From Hypomesus transpacificus (lineage: Eukaryota > Chordata > Actinopteri > Osmeriformes > Osmeridae): a DNA stretch of 64,000 nt. Where the stretch lies: positions 8,675,382-8,739,381 of the forward strand of contig NC_061074.1 in the NCBI RefSeq assembly GCF_021917145.1, given 5' to 3'. Each line of letters starts with the position of its first letter. The first letter of the stretch is position 1. Position numbers and translations under genes: made by a program. Below, piece by piece: positions 1 to 13,268 of the stretch. A model generated the notes under the pieces. That model saw nothing but the letters and a program-made list of their open reading frames with translations, was not told the origin of the DNA and searched no databases.

Positions 1-108
1 GCAGACGAGGGGTTAACACACCTGCCACCGTCGAGGGGCGCGTATGAGACAGTCTAGCTGAAAGATTCAGTGCTCTACAACCACGGTTTCCTTCTCTGCG
101 TCTTCCTC

Positions 109-300
109 CACGACCGCCCCCCTTCCCTCCTCCCCCTCCTCCCCCTCCCCTTCTCTCCTCCTCCCCCCTTCCCTCCTCCCCCTCCTCCTCCCCTTCCCTC
201 CTCCCCCTCTTCCCTCCTCCCCCCCTTCCCTCCTCCTCCCCCCCTTCCATCCTCCCCCCCTTCTCTCCTCCTCCCCCCCCTTCCCTCCTCCTCCTCCCCA
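109..300. repeat. Polypyrimidine low-complexity tract in itpkc intron 3
   Basis: Almost pure C/T (CCTCC, CCCCTT units) immediately beside the donor of itpkc exon 3 at 307. The 175-residue proline-rich open frame across it is a composition artefact. Confidence 0.85.
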
Positions 301-307
301 GCCTCAC

Positions 308-633
308 CTGCTGCCCATCTTGCAGTCCATGATGGAGGGCGAATCGAAGTCAGCCAGGAGGTCGTCCATCAGGTTGTAGTCCTGCCCGTCCTTCTGCACC
401 ACACCGTGGTAGCCGGGCACGTGGGGCCGCAGGGTGTCCTGCATCAGCTTCTCCAGACACTGCTGCTCACACTCACTGTGGCGCTTCAGCAGGCGGCCAT
501 ACTCCCCGGCCTGGAAGTTACCTGGGAGGAGAACAGAGAGGGGCGTTCGAGAAAAAGAAAAAGAAGAAAAAAGGATTCAAACGCGGACAACTACTGAGAT
601 TACAAGTGGAAAGAAGGAGATAGGCACTGGCCA

Positions 634-704
<71 letters not shown>

Positions 705-1799
705 CGCATACCTGCATGGCCAGCGAGCTGCACCCAGGGGTATTTCTTCTTGAATGACACCACAAAAGGTGTCCAGTGGACCATGGTCTTTACCTTCTGC
801 CAAGGCTTGTTCTGGAGGGAGAGAACAGGATGGTTGAGTGACTGGGTAGGATGCCTGTTCATGAGAAGCCTCAAGCCTAAAACCTGACACTAAATCTCAC
901 ACAGGTCTCTGCTATGTCACAGGTTGAGAGAGAGAGAGAAACACTGACAAAGGGAGAAGATCATCCCTGTAGCAGTCATGCACCCCCACCCCCCTCTTCC
1001 CACACACACAAACAGACTTTTGCGAAGCCCTCCCATCTCATATCAAGGACAGCCGCTCCCGTTACGTACAGCCCATTCATAAAACATTTACCAGGACTCA
1101 AAACAGACGTCCCACTGTCTGGGAGCTTCAATGACCATTTGTGTGTCTGAGTGTGTCTGTATCTGTCTGATTGTGTATCCTCGTGTGTGTGTGTGCACAC
1201 ATGGGGGAGTATGTTTTATCTGTTGGGAAACATAGGACCGAGGTCACTGTGCACTGGGCTCTGACGCAAGCAACTCGACAAAAGTACACCACATCCATTG
1301 CACACAGAAAGGGAAAGAATTAGGAAACGTGTCTGTGACACATCGTGATCAGAAGGAACATGTGCAAGAGTGCTTCCATCAAGTGAAGGGAGTGTCAAAG
1401 TGTGTCCTTAAAAGACAGCGACAGAGGAAAGGTAGAGACACTCTACGGAACAGGGAGCTTACGACATTGTAATGCTGTAAAGACAGCGTAAGTCAGGAAG
1501 ACAGAGGCGGACACAGAAAAGGGCGAGGCCAAGGCCGATAGGCAATCAAGCGGAATGGCAGGGCCCCCATAAACTAGGCTTTTATGATAAGTGCAAAAGA
1601 ATGCAACACTGCAGTTCATGCAGAACGTGTGCGTGATTCTGTGTGTGTTTGAGAGTGTGCCTGTATATTCCTGTTTATGTATCTGCTTCTTTCTGTGTGT
1701 GTTTTTTGTGTGTGTGTTTCTGTGTCTGTATGTGTGTGTTTTAGGGCGTTTCAGTGTGTGGCTGTGTGTATTTGTGTTTCAGTTTGTGTGTCTGTGTTT

Positions 1800-1835
<36 letters not shown>

Positions 1836-4800
1836 ATCTCCTCCACTCCCTTGCATTCCTCTCAGTCTATTTCCGTCCCAATCTATCAAGAGAACTCATG
1901 GTGAAACAGCAGACGGTTGGTCACTATACTTGCCTGTAAGGCTTGACAGAGAGGGTACATAGCTGCTAATGACAGGATATAGATGGTACACACTTGCTGT
2001 AGTGCTGTAAGGTGAACATGGAGCAAACTGAGGAGTCTTAGAGCCTCCTGGTAGGACAGCCAGTCAACTTCAAACACACCTGACACTTCAATCTCTTTAG
2101 CAGCTTAACCCTCACATGGCCCTGTCGCTAGGGACAACAACAGCACACTAAACTGCCTCCCGCAGAGTTAACACACACACAGGACCGGAGCACACACACC
2201 TCTCACTCAGTGTTGACAGTGCATCTAAAAGGGAGTCAGATGTAATTTCACCTTTCTTACTTTCATTGTCATCTGGCCTAGCACTAGCCTTAACAAACCA
2301 TGGCACGAAGCACAATCTCACGTTCTGTTCTTTGTTTTTCTCTTTCTTATTATCTCCTCTTTTGTTTACTCGCTATAAATCTTTATTAATTTCCCACTCA
2401 TTTCCTCATTCGTCTCTCCTTTCATTCGCACCAGAATTCCTCCATCGCCTCCTTCCCAGATTGAATTTCATCTTTTACCCCCCTCCCCCTCTCCCTCACT
2501 TAAACCCGGTTTGGCGTTTTCCCCTCTTCTCCCTCCTGTCCACCCTGTTTCCTCACAGTCTAACTTCACCCTGCCGTCCTCCCTCCTCCGTGTGGCATCT
2601 GCTTTTCAAAATCCTCACCCACCTTCTTTTCTTCTCTCCCTTCTCTCCTTCTTTACCAACTACACTAACTAAATGCTTGGAATGCAGTGGATGTGTCTGG
2701 TCTTCGTCATCGCTCGTGACAGCCTCCATACAAAAACAGACACACACAGAGCAAGCACTGACATTTTGCCACTGGGGCCCCTCCCGTTCCTATGACGACA
2801 GGAGTGTGCCTGCCCGCCGGGGGCCACGTTGACCACAGAAAGGCTTTTGTCCAATCACCAGCTGATCCCTTGTCCCTTAACCCAGACAGCTGTAGCAACT
2901 GAGAGGATTGAAAAGGTGACAGCCAGAAAGCAAGGATTAGCGAGAACCAGGAAGCAGTACGCTGTGTTCATTGCCCAATCCTTTCTGATTGACAGGAAAC
3001 ACATAAAGGTACATTATGTACAACAGCAGGCAGACGAATTGTGACCTGCGTTCTGAGATCAAAGGCCATTGAAGGCCAACTCCGTCTAATCCAGTGCAGA
3101 CCATCATCCTAAATCCTCTCAGATTACAGAAATCTTAAACCAAAAAGGTGGGAGGTGGGAGGCTGAGGTCTCTCAAACAATAATAACAGAACACCACACC
3201 TGAATAGCCCAAACATGTCCGTGCCTGAGAACATATGGGGCTACTAAGCAGCGAGACTGGAGGGCTTGTCAAGCAACAACTTGTCTCTCTCAGACCGTCT
3301 CTCTGTGTCTCTCTCTGCTCTGGAATACCTCCACCCGCCCTCACCTGAGTGACGAGTGGAAATTATTATTATTCATCTTTCAGTCCCTCATACACTCTCT
3401 CAAATTGTTGCTTGGTCTCACACACGTTGACTCTCGGGAGCACTCGAATTCTAACTCCCACTGACCTTTCCTCTCACCTTCCTCAGTTTCGCACTCTCAC
3501 TTCTACTGTCACTTCTACTCTCACTTCTACTGTCACTTCTACCAGCTCCAGTTCTTACCTGCACGACGGAGCAGTAATGCAGAAGCAGGCCGGCGGTGGC
3601 ACAGGCACACACAGACACGGAGAGCAAGTGAGAGCGGAGCCAGCAGCACACACTCCGCACCATCAGCACGGGGTCTCGCCAGGTGACACCCTGTTGCATC
3701 TAGCGCGACGTTAGCCTAGCGACGTTAGCGTCTATTCAAGTCCTGATCTGTCCCTCAATTAGCACAGTGTTAGCATGAAGCTAACCATGCATTTGTCTGT
3801 GCATGTCTGCTGTGGTGGATTTCAGGCAGTGGGACTGCCTTTCAGTGCAAGCACTGAGGTAGGCTACTATACAGCAGCTTATATTGTCGGGTGAACAGTC
3901 CCCTTTCTATGAGGTAACACTAATCTCTCTTGCTGTCCCTCTCCATCACTCTGACCTCCTCCCTCCCCTCTCGCCCCTGTTCTCTTTCACACCAACACAC
4001 CATCTCTCTTGTTTCAACATCCTGTCACACCTCCCTTTCTAACTATCAGATATCCTGTCTCTGGCTTGTTGTGTTCCTTCAGCTTGCACTGTTTTTACTG
4101 GCTCGCGAGTCCTTTCAATCTATCCCTCAGTCTCAAGCGGTCTTTAGCTCTATTTTTCGTCTACTGATCCCTCTCTCTCTCTTTTTCTCTCTCCCTCTCC
4201 TTCCCTCTCTCTCTCTTTCTCTGTCTCCCTCTCCTTCTCTCTCTCCCTCTGTTTCTCCCTCTCCCTCTCTTTCTCTCTAATCCCCCATCGGCTTGCGCTC
4301 TCAAAAAGCCCCATGCAGAGCCAATCTCTCATCACAGTCACCAGCAAGAGACATGACTGTAATACCATGCTACCCTCGAGGCAGGGGGTGGGGTGGGTTC
4401 CAAATCGCTGCAACCTGTATGCGTGTGGGCTGAATATGAGTCTCTTTCCCTCTTTGTCATCGAGAGACAGAAAGAGAGTGAGAAACCTGTCGGACGACCC
4501 GTGACCACAATCAGATCAGAAAAATAAAGTGCTGCAATTGAAGGGGTGCTCAGAGTCTCTTTAAAGAACTGAAGTTAAAAGAAAATGTCTGTGTTACAAC
4601 TCGAAGGTGTCTTTCAAGTCTGGTGGTGAGCTTCTTTCCAGGCCTTGTTTTCTTCAGAGCCACTTCCCCTTACTGTTCCACAGCTCGAGCAGCACGACTC
4701 ACACCTCGACCACAGCCCTGTGCACGCGCATGTGCACGCACGCGTACGCATGTGTACGTGCGTGTGAGTGTGTGCGTGGGCAGGGTGTTTATTCTCCACT

Positions 4801-7467
4801 TATCTCTATTTTCCTCTCTCTGCTCCACATGTTTCAAGGTGTTTCAAAGTATTTGAGGGGAAAATAGAAGGCCTTAAGTGCAAAGTTAAATAGAGGGAAA
4901 TACAGAGTCAGAAATAGGACATCTAAGACTCAGAGAGACAGAGAGAAAATAATAGTTTGTTACAAATTAGTTTTAAAGGGAATAGAAGATTCAATATACG
5001 CAGAACATTTAACTGCAAAAGATTAGAGAGGCTGGTGAGACAGCAGAAAAGAAAGAACTTCCAAATAAGGCAATGATGTCACCTAGCAACTGAATTGCCG
5101 TCGGCCAAATTTTCCATGACACACATGCTAAGCTGTGAATGAGCGATGGCATCCGATTGTGTGTGTGTATGTGTGTGTACCTATACTTCTGAATATAGCT
5201 TCAGCAAGCATATGCTGGCGTCACTGAGCAATACGAGCACTTCAAGTACAACAACTGGTTTGGCTACACTCGAATAGTGTGGAGCTTACGGCTGGTCAAT
5301 AACAACAGACGCCCGCAAGCTCTGACACTCCCCTCCATCTAGTACAGTCAGCTTTAACAACCATGGGTGACAGCATGCCTGACCAGTTTCATACCAGTTT
5401 CATACCATTTCAAACCATGTTTCAGAGCTCACTATGACCATTGAAATAGTTCCTGCCGTTACTGTAGCTGTCCTGGTTATTTGACGACTGGCAGAGGGGC
5501 CTTGGTCTTTGGCCGAGAATCCTGATACAAGGTAACACATTCCAACAGGTTTAACAAGATCACAAAGAAAACTATTTCCATATATCTATCTGGGTGAGGA
5601 ACGATTTCGAGATAAACAGCTTGTGCGAGGGTGAGAGAGATAGAGGGAGTGTTTATGCATGCGTGTGTGTTTAGGTGTGAGTGTGTGTACTACGCAGAAA
5701 GAAAGCATGTGCTGATATTGTTCCATTTCCAGGAAAGACATCCTGCTTTTAAGGACTAGTCATTCCAGCCATGTCTCGTTAAGATGCATCAAAGGAGTTT
5801 GCCTCAAAACAGAAACATCAGAACGTCCCATAGGAACAAGTGAGGCGACCAGTTATTCACAACATCTAGAGTATTACTACCATTTTCTACAAGAAAGTGA
5901 CTGAGTAGTATCTAGCTCCCAGTTCCACACCCACCAAACCTCTTTAACAGCATGAGAAACCACAAGGCTGTAACAACAGTGGGTTGAGAATGGGGTAAAC
6001 CCTTTGCAGATCCTTCTCGTTCCATTCCAGTTTCCACCACTCAGAATCATTGATTCATAATACTGAATTCAATATTCCAAGCCTTGAAGCGAACACTACC
6101 CTATTCAACCCTCCACTAAGCAGAAACTGTATGGTATTCAGAGGGGAACTTTTGCATGAATCAGGGAAACGTATTAGTGTTTTTGTGTGTGTCGCTCTTT
6201 TCTTTGTACTGTGTTAGTTGGCTAGAAACATACAGTTATAATCATTATGCCTGCAGAACACATATTTCCCAATGAACCTCAGGTCTACCATAGACATTTA
6301 CCGCAGGGTGAATCAGAGATGTGCACTCACCCCTGTGCCCTCGTCCGGACTGCGCGAGTAGCATCTGGCCGGGGAGAGGCTGGATTCGATGTCGCTACCA
6401 GTGAAGTCATCCTCAGATTCGTCAAACGATGAGGCGGATGACAGGCCGGCTGAGGACGAGCTGGAAAGCTTTCGGGGAAAGCGCATCAGCGCGGGGGAGC
6501 CTCCGCAGCCACTGTCCGAGCAGGGCGATTCGTCATCTGGGTGAAGGTCTACGCACGACCCCCTGTTCTGGTGATCCAGCGTTTCCTGTAACCCACTTGG
6601 ACTCGAGTCACTGGTTATGATAAGCTTCGGGATTGTACCGGGGAAACTTTGGCTACACACTGGACTATGTACCTTGGTGGTCGATGTGTCCTTTTGATTG
6701 GCGGAATCAACTGAAAAGTTATTTTGGTAGGACGGCCTGTCGACACTAGGCAGAGACGAAACAGTAGTAGATTTGGTCATTTCTGTACATCCTATATGCT
6801 TCTCATTCTCTGTGGATAAGGTTGAGTTCAGCGAAGCAAAAGATCTGACGTCTTGGCCAGAGGTGCGCAACAGTACAGAGCCTACAGCCCGTGACAACTC
6901 CTCGACCTCGGAATTAACTCCACCCTGACAACTTTCTCCGATAGTCTCGTTTTCCATTGTCCTTGTTGAGGAATCCCAGGCATGGTCCTCTCCTGCAGTC
7001 GTTCCTTGGCCGCCGTTCGGCTTGGCCACGAAGCCGGTACTGTTGAGTCCACTGGCCCGTCTATCCAAACTCGACGCATCGGATGACGAGTTCGCCGCTC
7101 CCCGGTTCACCTTGTCAATGTTAAGATTCCTTATCTGTCCATGATTTATTCCAGCTGGGCTACCTCCGACCGGGGTTTTCAGGAATTCACTCTCTAAGTG
7201 GCCTCTTCTGAACTTTTCTTGTCCGTAATCAAGACGTGTTTCCGAAACTCCGATTAGACTCAGCGCAGATTGACATGTTGATTGGTTCTTCCTCTCAAAG
7301 CACGGCAACACCTTATTTTTCTCCGAAGTCCTGTTGAACCGGTCACCCCCAGGCTTCTTACTCCTAAATCTGCGGATATGGAGTTGTTTGGCTGTCTCGC
7401 TTGGTTTCCATTTCGCTTTGCTCGGCGTGGATGGGGAGTGTAAGAAGCTAGAACGAGTTTGACCCAT
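308..7467 (-). CDS. itpkc: Inositol-trisphosphate 3-kinase C, 5' part (3' exons outside window)
   Basis: This kinase phosphorylates Ins(1,4,5)P3 to Ins(1,3,4,5)P4 in the cytosol and so shapes calcium signalling. Three coding exons are visible on the minus strand: 7467-6331 (379 codons, phase 0), 811-712 and 521-308; the last ends in phase 2 at a GT donor, so the rest of the kinase domain lies left of base 1. Exon 1 is a disordered, Ser-rich regulatory region. Its end carries two features I recall from mammalian ITPKC: a PKLIIT stretch and the block [12 protein letters not shown]. Exons 2-3 encode the kinase start, with [45 protein letters not shown] and the substrate-site motif [16 protein letters not shown] and CKMGSR favour the C isoform over A and B. 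The start MGQTRS fits an N-myristoylation pattern. Intron 1 is 5.5 kb. The paralogue assignment is less certain than the family. Confidence 0.93.
636..700. repeat. (GT)n microsatellite
   Basis: An uninterrupted TG dinucleotide run in itpkc intron 2, ending a few bases from the donor of exon 2 at 711. In the minus-strand transcript it is a CA repeat directly after the 5' splice site. CA repeats there are known hnRNP L targets, so an effect on splicing is possible but not shown. Confidence 0.9.
812..6330 (-). other. itpkc intron 1 (no gene recognised)
   Basis: A 5.5-kb intron between the regulatory exon and the kinase exons. It holds GT-rich stretches (about 1141-1195, 1620-1833, 5159-5180), a CT-rich tract at 4171-4278, and short TCAC-TTCTAC repeats near 3493-3540. 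No open frame here has coding character or flanking splice sites that I could support. Confidence 0.6.
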
Positions 7468-7557
7468 TCTGTATACCGTAGTTCAGACACAGACCTTCAA
7501 CGATGGGTTGTAGCAGAGCATGTAGTTTGTAACCATTCGTGCTTCAGAGCAGCATAA

Positions 7558-7576
7558 GTCACGTGATCCAATGATT
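7558..7576. promoter_or_regulatory. E-box and CCAAT in the itpkc 5' flank
   Basis: A perfect CACGTG at 7560-7565, in the extended form GTCACGTGAT, is followed by CCAAT at 7568-7572, about 95 bases upstream of the itpkc start codon. The E-box resembles a TFEB/TFE3 CLEAR element. Binding is inference. Confidence 0.4.
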
Positions 7577-7604
7577 CACATTTTCGGGTGGTGACTCGTA
7601 AATG

Positions 7605-9780
7605 TGATTAATTTTCTCCTCTTTGAGCGCGTCTTGTTTTTTCTGGAACAAAATTATTTTCATAGTATTTTATTATAAATCGACACACATGGGCTCTCAA
7701 TTTTTTCTTCCTTTTTTAAGATTTCATTTTCATCAATGTGCCAGTAAACAAAAACGGAGAAATCCTTCCCAAACGCTTAGGAAACATAGCAGGATAACAG
7801 CATAACAAAATTACATTTTAATGCTGCACATCAGTGTAGGGCTGATTGAAAAAAAAAAAAGTTATATTATTCCCTCTTTTATAAACAGATAACACTCATG
7901 CCAAAATATAACCATCACACTTATGTTTTGTTCTGTATTTTAAAATGACACTAATTTCCAATCAATCTGGTTAGAGGCAGAAAAAGGGATGTCTTTTCTT
8001 CCTGATGTAAAAGCCAAGAAGGTAAGCTTGACAGCCAACAGAGATCAAACAGTCCATAATTCTGCTGCCCCCTTGTGTTTGTACATTTCCTGACTCTTTT
8101 TTGTGGTTTTCAGGTATCATACAACATCAATGACAACACACAAGAGTTTGAGAGATTCAGCTATATTTAAACATAATTTACTGGACCCTCCACAAGTATC
8201 AGACAAGCAGCCACAGTCCTCACAGAGCATCTCCTCAGCCCTAGTTAATGTTGAGTATGGTTTCAACAGAGCTATGTAGAGTTGGAGTGGGGCGGTGGTA
8301 ACCAAAATCTACATAAAATAAAATAAATACAGTTTACTGTGGTATAGGGCATATGTTTGGTTTTAAAATAAAAATTCATGCTGGCATTTTTCTGGAAAAT
8401 ATGTCCTATTGTCCTCAGCCACATTTCACACAGTCAGTAATCATTATCTTGGTTAATATAAAAATGAAACTAGAATTACATTACTGCAGTACTTGGCCTC
8501 CTCATCAGAAAGGAATGCTTGTGGACAGGAAGTGACACAGCAATGGAATAAATAACTCAATAGAACTCTCTCACACACAAACACACATAGACATTAGTTG
8601 TTTCTGGCATGACTTATGACTTAACACAAATTGCTCACTGCTGCTACTGACAGTTTAAAAAGTCCCTTATCCCTGAATATTTTGTATAAGACTTCATGTT
8701 TAGAAATGTAGTTTCAGAAATGACTAAACTGAACACAGGGAAAATTTACACTGATTCAAAAGCTCCCACATCAAGTAAACATGTCACAGATTAAATAGCA
8801 TAAAATATACAATGATCAGGGGGATAGAGAATAATTGCATTACACAATTTTAACACTTCACAGCTGCATTCTTCTATCTATAGAAATATGGCAGCCTTAA
8901 CGGATACATTCTGCAATTGTATACTTGAATTAGAAGTATACAAGTATACTTGAATTACTCGGAAATACAAAAGCCTAAATACAATAAAAGTTACATTTGA
9001 AACGACCTACCATCAACAGAACATCTATGAACTTCACTCCTCTGTCAGTAACTATGGGGAAATGTGGTTGTGTAGTGTGTAGTGGTATGCCGTTGGATGA
9101 CTGTGTGGCTTATCTATTTAGCAATGTGTGCACTAATCTTGTGAGGTAAAAACATGTGGTGAAGTGAAAGAGGAAGCCCATGTCAAAACACTTAGACTGA
9201 GACACACCCTCAACATGAATTAGGACAAATCCCCAATCAGACTAACCGTTACAATAAATAATTTTCAGATCACGCAAACACAAACAATTAATCTGCATTT
9301 AATTAAGGGGAACAACTAGAGTCTTAAGTATAAGGTTTTATACTTATACTATGTTTATTTATAATGAATCAGTATAACAATGATACAATTATGTATATAT
9401 TTTGGATGTAGATGTTTACTTTTGAAAGCTAATTAATTGACTGCCATTTTTATTTTATACATGTTATGTAATTACTGTAATTACTGTTTACGGGTGCAAA
9501 CTATTGAAAGGTGCATTCGTATTTTGACACCGCTTGTACTCCACGAACAATCATTTCACAATGTAACCCGAGTCTGTCAGGTTGGATTGGATGAATGTTC
9601 TCTACTGCTTGAATTCGGTTAAATTTGTATTCTTGCACTTTTTCTATTAACAGGTTTAATTTATTTTTTGCAAACTGATGAACGAAATAAAAAGACAGAT
9701 TTATCAGTATGAAAACCAATCTAAAGTTACTGGTGAGTGTTTCCAGGTCACATGTTTAGTGTACGTGCAGTTCCGTTCTG
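7605..9780. other. Intergenic region itpkc-lamtor1
   Basis: AT-rich DNA between the divergent itpkc and lamtor1 starts. I saw no exon with family resemblance. The short open frame at 8117-8305 (minus) has no recognisable domain. A small direct/inverted repeat around the word GTATACTTGAATT lies near 8933-8956. Confidence 0.5.
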
Positions 9781-9792
9781 TATTCACTTACG

Positions 9793-9800
9793 CCGGAAGT
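9793..9800 (+). promoter_or_regulatory. ETS-type site (CCGGAAGT) in lamtor1 promoter
   Basis: CCGGAAGT lies 235 bases upstream of the lamtor1 start codon. Such ETS/GABPA sites are common near the start of TATA-less housekeeping promoters. The functional assignment is inference. Confidence 0.45.
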
Positions 9801-10034
9801 CAAGTTGTGTTATTGCTCAGCTCCAGTGTGCCCGTCATGTGATAGTTGTACCAGGAGGTAGCTGACAGTAGCAATCAAGCTACCAGAAGAAACCAAACCA
9901 AGGAAAGAAGTTGGATTTTTATCCACAAGGGCCGATAAGTGGTCGGTTTCTCTTTTAAACCGTTTTTTGCAAAGAGAAGCTGGAGATACGGGTCGCATAG
10001 TTTGGCACAACGCCGAACGCCCTGAGAGGACGAC

Positions 10035-11601
10035 ATGGGTTGCTGTTACAGCAGCGAGAACGAGACCACAGAGCAGGTAAGTAGCCGCTAGCCGATTAGC
10101 TATTAGCAATTATGTATTCGTGTCGATATTGAAGATACCCAACTGCTCCATGTTCAGCTATTTATCTAGTATCGTCGGAGGCAGTGACAAAATCAGTTCC
10201 GGTGGTTGTGGCGTTTGAGTATGTGAAGCTAACGAAATTTGTCACACAACAAGTGCTAGGATACCAAACCTACTGTAGCCTACCTCCCTGCTCGGTACCC
10301 AAACATTTATTTAATAGCTAGGTATCTGTGTGTCCAGAATGAGTAATCCATGCCCCTATTGCACTGCATGAGATTAGATTGACCAATGTTCACGTAGCGT
10401 CGCTTATCCAACATAATCAATTGCTGATAAGCCAGTTGACTAGCTAACAACAGCCAGACACTGCGTTTTAAATTGGCGTAGTCACATGTTCACTTTGGAC
10501 TACAGTCCTGACCAATCAGCTATGCAGTTGTTGTCATATGATCAACAACTTTTCATACTGTTGCGAAGAGGGTGGCCAACACAAGGAGTCAGCTTTACTT
10601 CTGGAAAATGGTCTTTTTAAAGGAACACTTATGTTGGTCTCGGATAATGAATGATGATGTTTGAAATCAGACTTGGTTTGTTTGGTGCTGATGAAATGAC
10701 AATACGAACATGATCAGGTTTATTACTAGCACCTGTGCTACACGGTGTAGCCTACGGAGAATTATTGATGGTTACCACCTTCTAATCATGAACAAATATA
10801 TGGGGAAAGACAAAGGAGCCGGGGAGTTGTGCCTATGATGATATTTGTATTTCCTGTTCCTCAGGATCCGGAACGTAAGCCGTTGATTCCCCACCCGAAC
10901 CCCGACAGCAAGCCTCTCAATGGCACAGAATGGAGTCCTGCCAGTGTCCCGTCAGCACGCACTGACGAACAGGCACTCCTGACATCCATCCTCCACAAGA
11001 CAGCTCTGTAAGACTCACACAGATGCTAACTGCAAGCAACGTTCCACTGAATGACTGTGCTAACTGTTTGGCCCTGTTCCTTTCAGAAACATCATTGATG
11101 TGTCGGCTGCGGACTCCCAAGGCATGGAGCAACATGAGTATATGGATAAAGCACGGCAGTACAGGTGTGTTAGGTTGTGCTCAGTCACAGGTATATCATA
11201 TTAGATGTTTGATTTGTGACTGTCTAGTCTGGGCTTAACGTGTTCTTTGTGCTTGTCTGTTTTCAGTACAAAGCTGGCTGTGTTCAACAGTAGTCTCTCT
11301 CAGAAGAAACCCCAGCTATTCCCGTCCCTCACCAGCCAGCCTCACCAAGTGCTCGCTAGTGATCTGGTGCCATACTCCGATGTGGAACAGGTGAAAGACA
11401 CGCGCCATCAATTTACTATTCACACTGCCCATTAACAATGGTGTATATACGGTCGTTGGCTTCACACGCTGTGGTTTATCTCAATATTCTATCGATTTTG
11501 TTTTGCAGGTGTCCAAGATTGCAGCTTATGCTTTCAGTGCAATCTCTCAAATCAAGGTTGACGCAAAAGAAGATCTTGTGGTTCAGTTTGCTATCCCCTG
11601 A
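10035..11601 (+). CDS. lamtor1: Late endosomal/lysosomal adaptor LAMTOR1 (Ragulator p18)
   Basis: LAMTOR1 anchors the Ragulator complex to late endosomes and lysosomes, where it recruits Rag GTPases and allows mTORC1 and MAPK signalling. Five coding exons, 10035-10076, 10865-11007, 11087-11164, 11267-11390 and 11509-11601, join in phase to 159 residues (human 161). The N-terminus MGCCYSSE carries the glycine for myristoylation and two cysteines for palmitoylation. [41 protein letters not shown] and the C-terminal [14 protein letters not shown] are nearly identical to the mammalian protein. The start is fixed by the lipidation signal. The gene converges on lrrc51, and lamtor1-lrrc51-numa1 is the human 11q13 order. 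Confidence 0.97.
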
Positions 11602-13185
11602 ATCTGTGACACGGCCTCGACATAGCGCCCCGCTTCCACTCTCGCTTTGTCGCCTCTTCGCATCTCCAGGTCCATCATGCATACATACAGCTCAACCCCT
11701 GTGCTACTTGGTAATGTTACTAACAGCTACAGCTCAGGACAAAACTGATAATGGTCAAGTCTCAAATGATACCCTATACATACACATATAGCTGAACCAA
11801 GACTGCGGTCACCATGGTGTGATGAGAACCCCACTGAGAAAGAACCCCCTCACACAAACACATTTAGAATCAGCTCTGGATAACCATATTTGTTTTCATG
11901 TTTAAGACTTGTCCAGATATTCTTTTTCCAATTATAGTACAAAAACCTACCGAAACACTGTATTTTTATGTTTTTGTTTTGAGAAATGAGCTGCCAGGCG
12001 TTACATAATTGATTTGCAAGATAGCTTACATGGTCTGTTGTGTACTTACTGATGTGTAGGTAGACAAGGATTCTTTGCTCTTCTCCAGAGGGCACTAGCC
12101 ACTGTAATGGAAGATTTGCATCCAGACCTAGCATACATTATTCTAATTCATCCAGAACAGACACACATATAAAGAGCGCAGTTACGTTCAGTGCGTGCGT
12201 GTGTGTGTGTGTGTGTGTGGGGGGAGGGGGGGCGTTAGGTTAAATGCCTGAGTTTACTAGGAGAAATTCTTTCTTTTTGCAGTTCCATAGCTCAAATAAA
12301 TTTACAGGCTGGTGGTTCTTCAACTTGTATCTTTAACAGATTCATTAAAGGAAGGGGGCAAGATACAGATGAGGGGCTTGTAAATGTAAATGTATGTCAA
12401 TGCCTTTGTACATAATTGTGTGATTCCCTCAGAAGCAGGAAATAGATTGTATGAAGCTCCCCTTAGTTGAGAGTTGGTTGGTCAGAATGGGCTGAGGCAT
12501 CACTGGGGTTGTGCAAGTAGCCAAGCAGAGTGTTTCCAGTCACTAAAACACCTCGAACACAAAGGTGGAAAACTTTTAATAATAAAAAATCAACAGATTG
12601 TAATAAGTAATCTTTTATTTGTTGGTGTGAAAGCAGTAACTAACGGCCACAACAGCAGTTTGAGAGATCAACATTAACATGATTATCCCTCTGCAGGGTA
12701 AAGGAGCTCTTGTGATTATTTATTTCTGTTTTAAGTGTATTTATCCTCTTTGTGGGGAGAGTGAGAGTGGTGAGAGACGTGCCTCTTTGAGGTCTTTAAA
12801 GGGATGATCTGCTAGGCTTAGATTTCTTTTTTCTTTTTTTACTATTAATTTGGGCTTTTTGCTGTGTGCTCGTAGTATTATTTTTTTTGTTCTGTTACTT
12901 CAACTGTATACTACTACCTGGATTACTTTGTACATTTTTAGGCTAGCACCAAAAAGTTTCAACATGTGTTAATCCATTTTCCCAATTTATTGATTAATGC
13001 ATTAAAGACTTTAAACAATAAGTTTTGGTTTGTGTGATCTTAAATTTGAGATGAAAGAGAAACTGAAGTGAAAGTAGTAGTTCTGGTTATCTGCAGTTCT
13101 GTAATGAAACAAAAACTGCACACATCTACTAGCTTCACCACAACAAAGGGAAAATACAATTCATCAAACAAAATTGACATGATAA
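11602..13185. other. Convergent interval lamtor1 / lrrc51
   Basis: Contains the presumed lamtor1 3' UTR, a (GT)n microsatellite around 12196-12220, and AT-rich DNA up to the lrrc51 polyadenylation signal. No further gene was seen. Confidence 0.5.
12295..12300 (+). terminator. Possible lamtor1 polyadenylation signal
   Basis: AATAAA on the plus strand about 0.7 kb beyond the lamtor1 stop. It is the first strong match after the stop that I noticed. A (GT)n tract with a G-run lies upstream at 12196-12231. Confidence 0.4.
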
Positions 13186-13191
13186 TTTATT
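13186..13191 (-). terminator. Likely lrrc51 polyadenylation signal
   Basis: AATAAA on the minus strand about 80 bases downstream of the lrrc51 stop at 13269. This would give a short 3' UTR. Confidence 0.5.
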
Positions 13192-13268
13192 TAAAAGCTT
13201 CCCAGCTTGAGTTTGGGATCAAGGAACTTCTTGCACAAGTTCTCTCGCTGCCTTTCCATGGATAGAGG

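Noticed and set aside
70-874. Proline-rich and Cys-Val or His-Thr repeat open frames
   Set aside because: They are translations of the polypyrimidine tract and the (GT)n run. The real coding exons there are the two itpkc exons on the minus strand.
8117-8305. Minus-strand open frame of 62 codons rich in Cys
   Set aside because: No flanking splice or family resemblance, AT-rich surroundings, and no conserved neighbour expected at this place.
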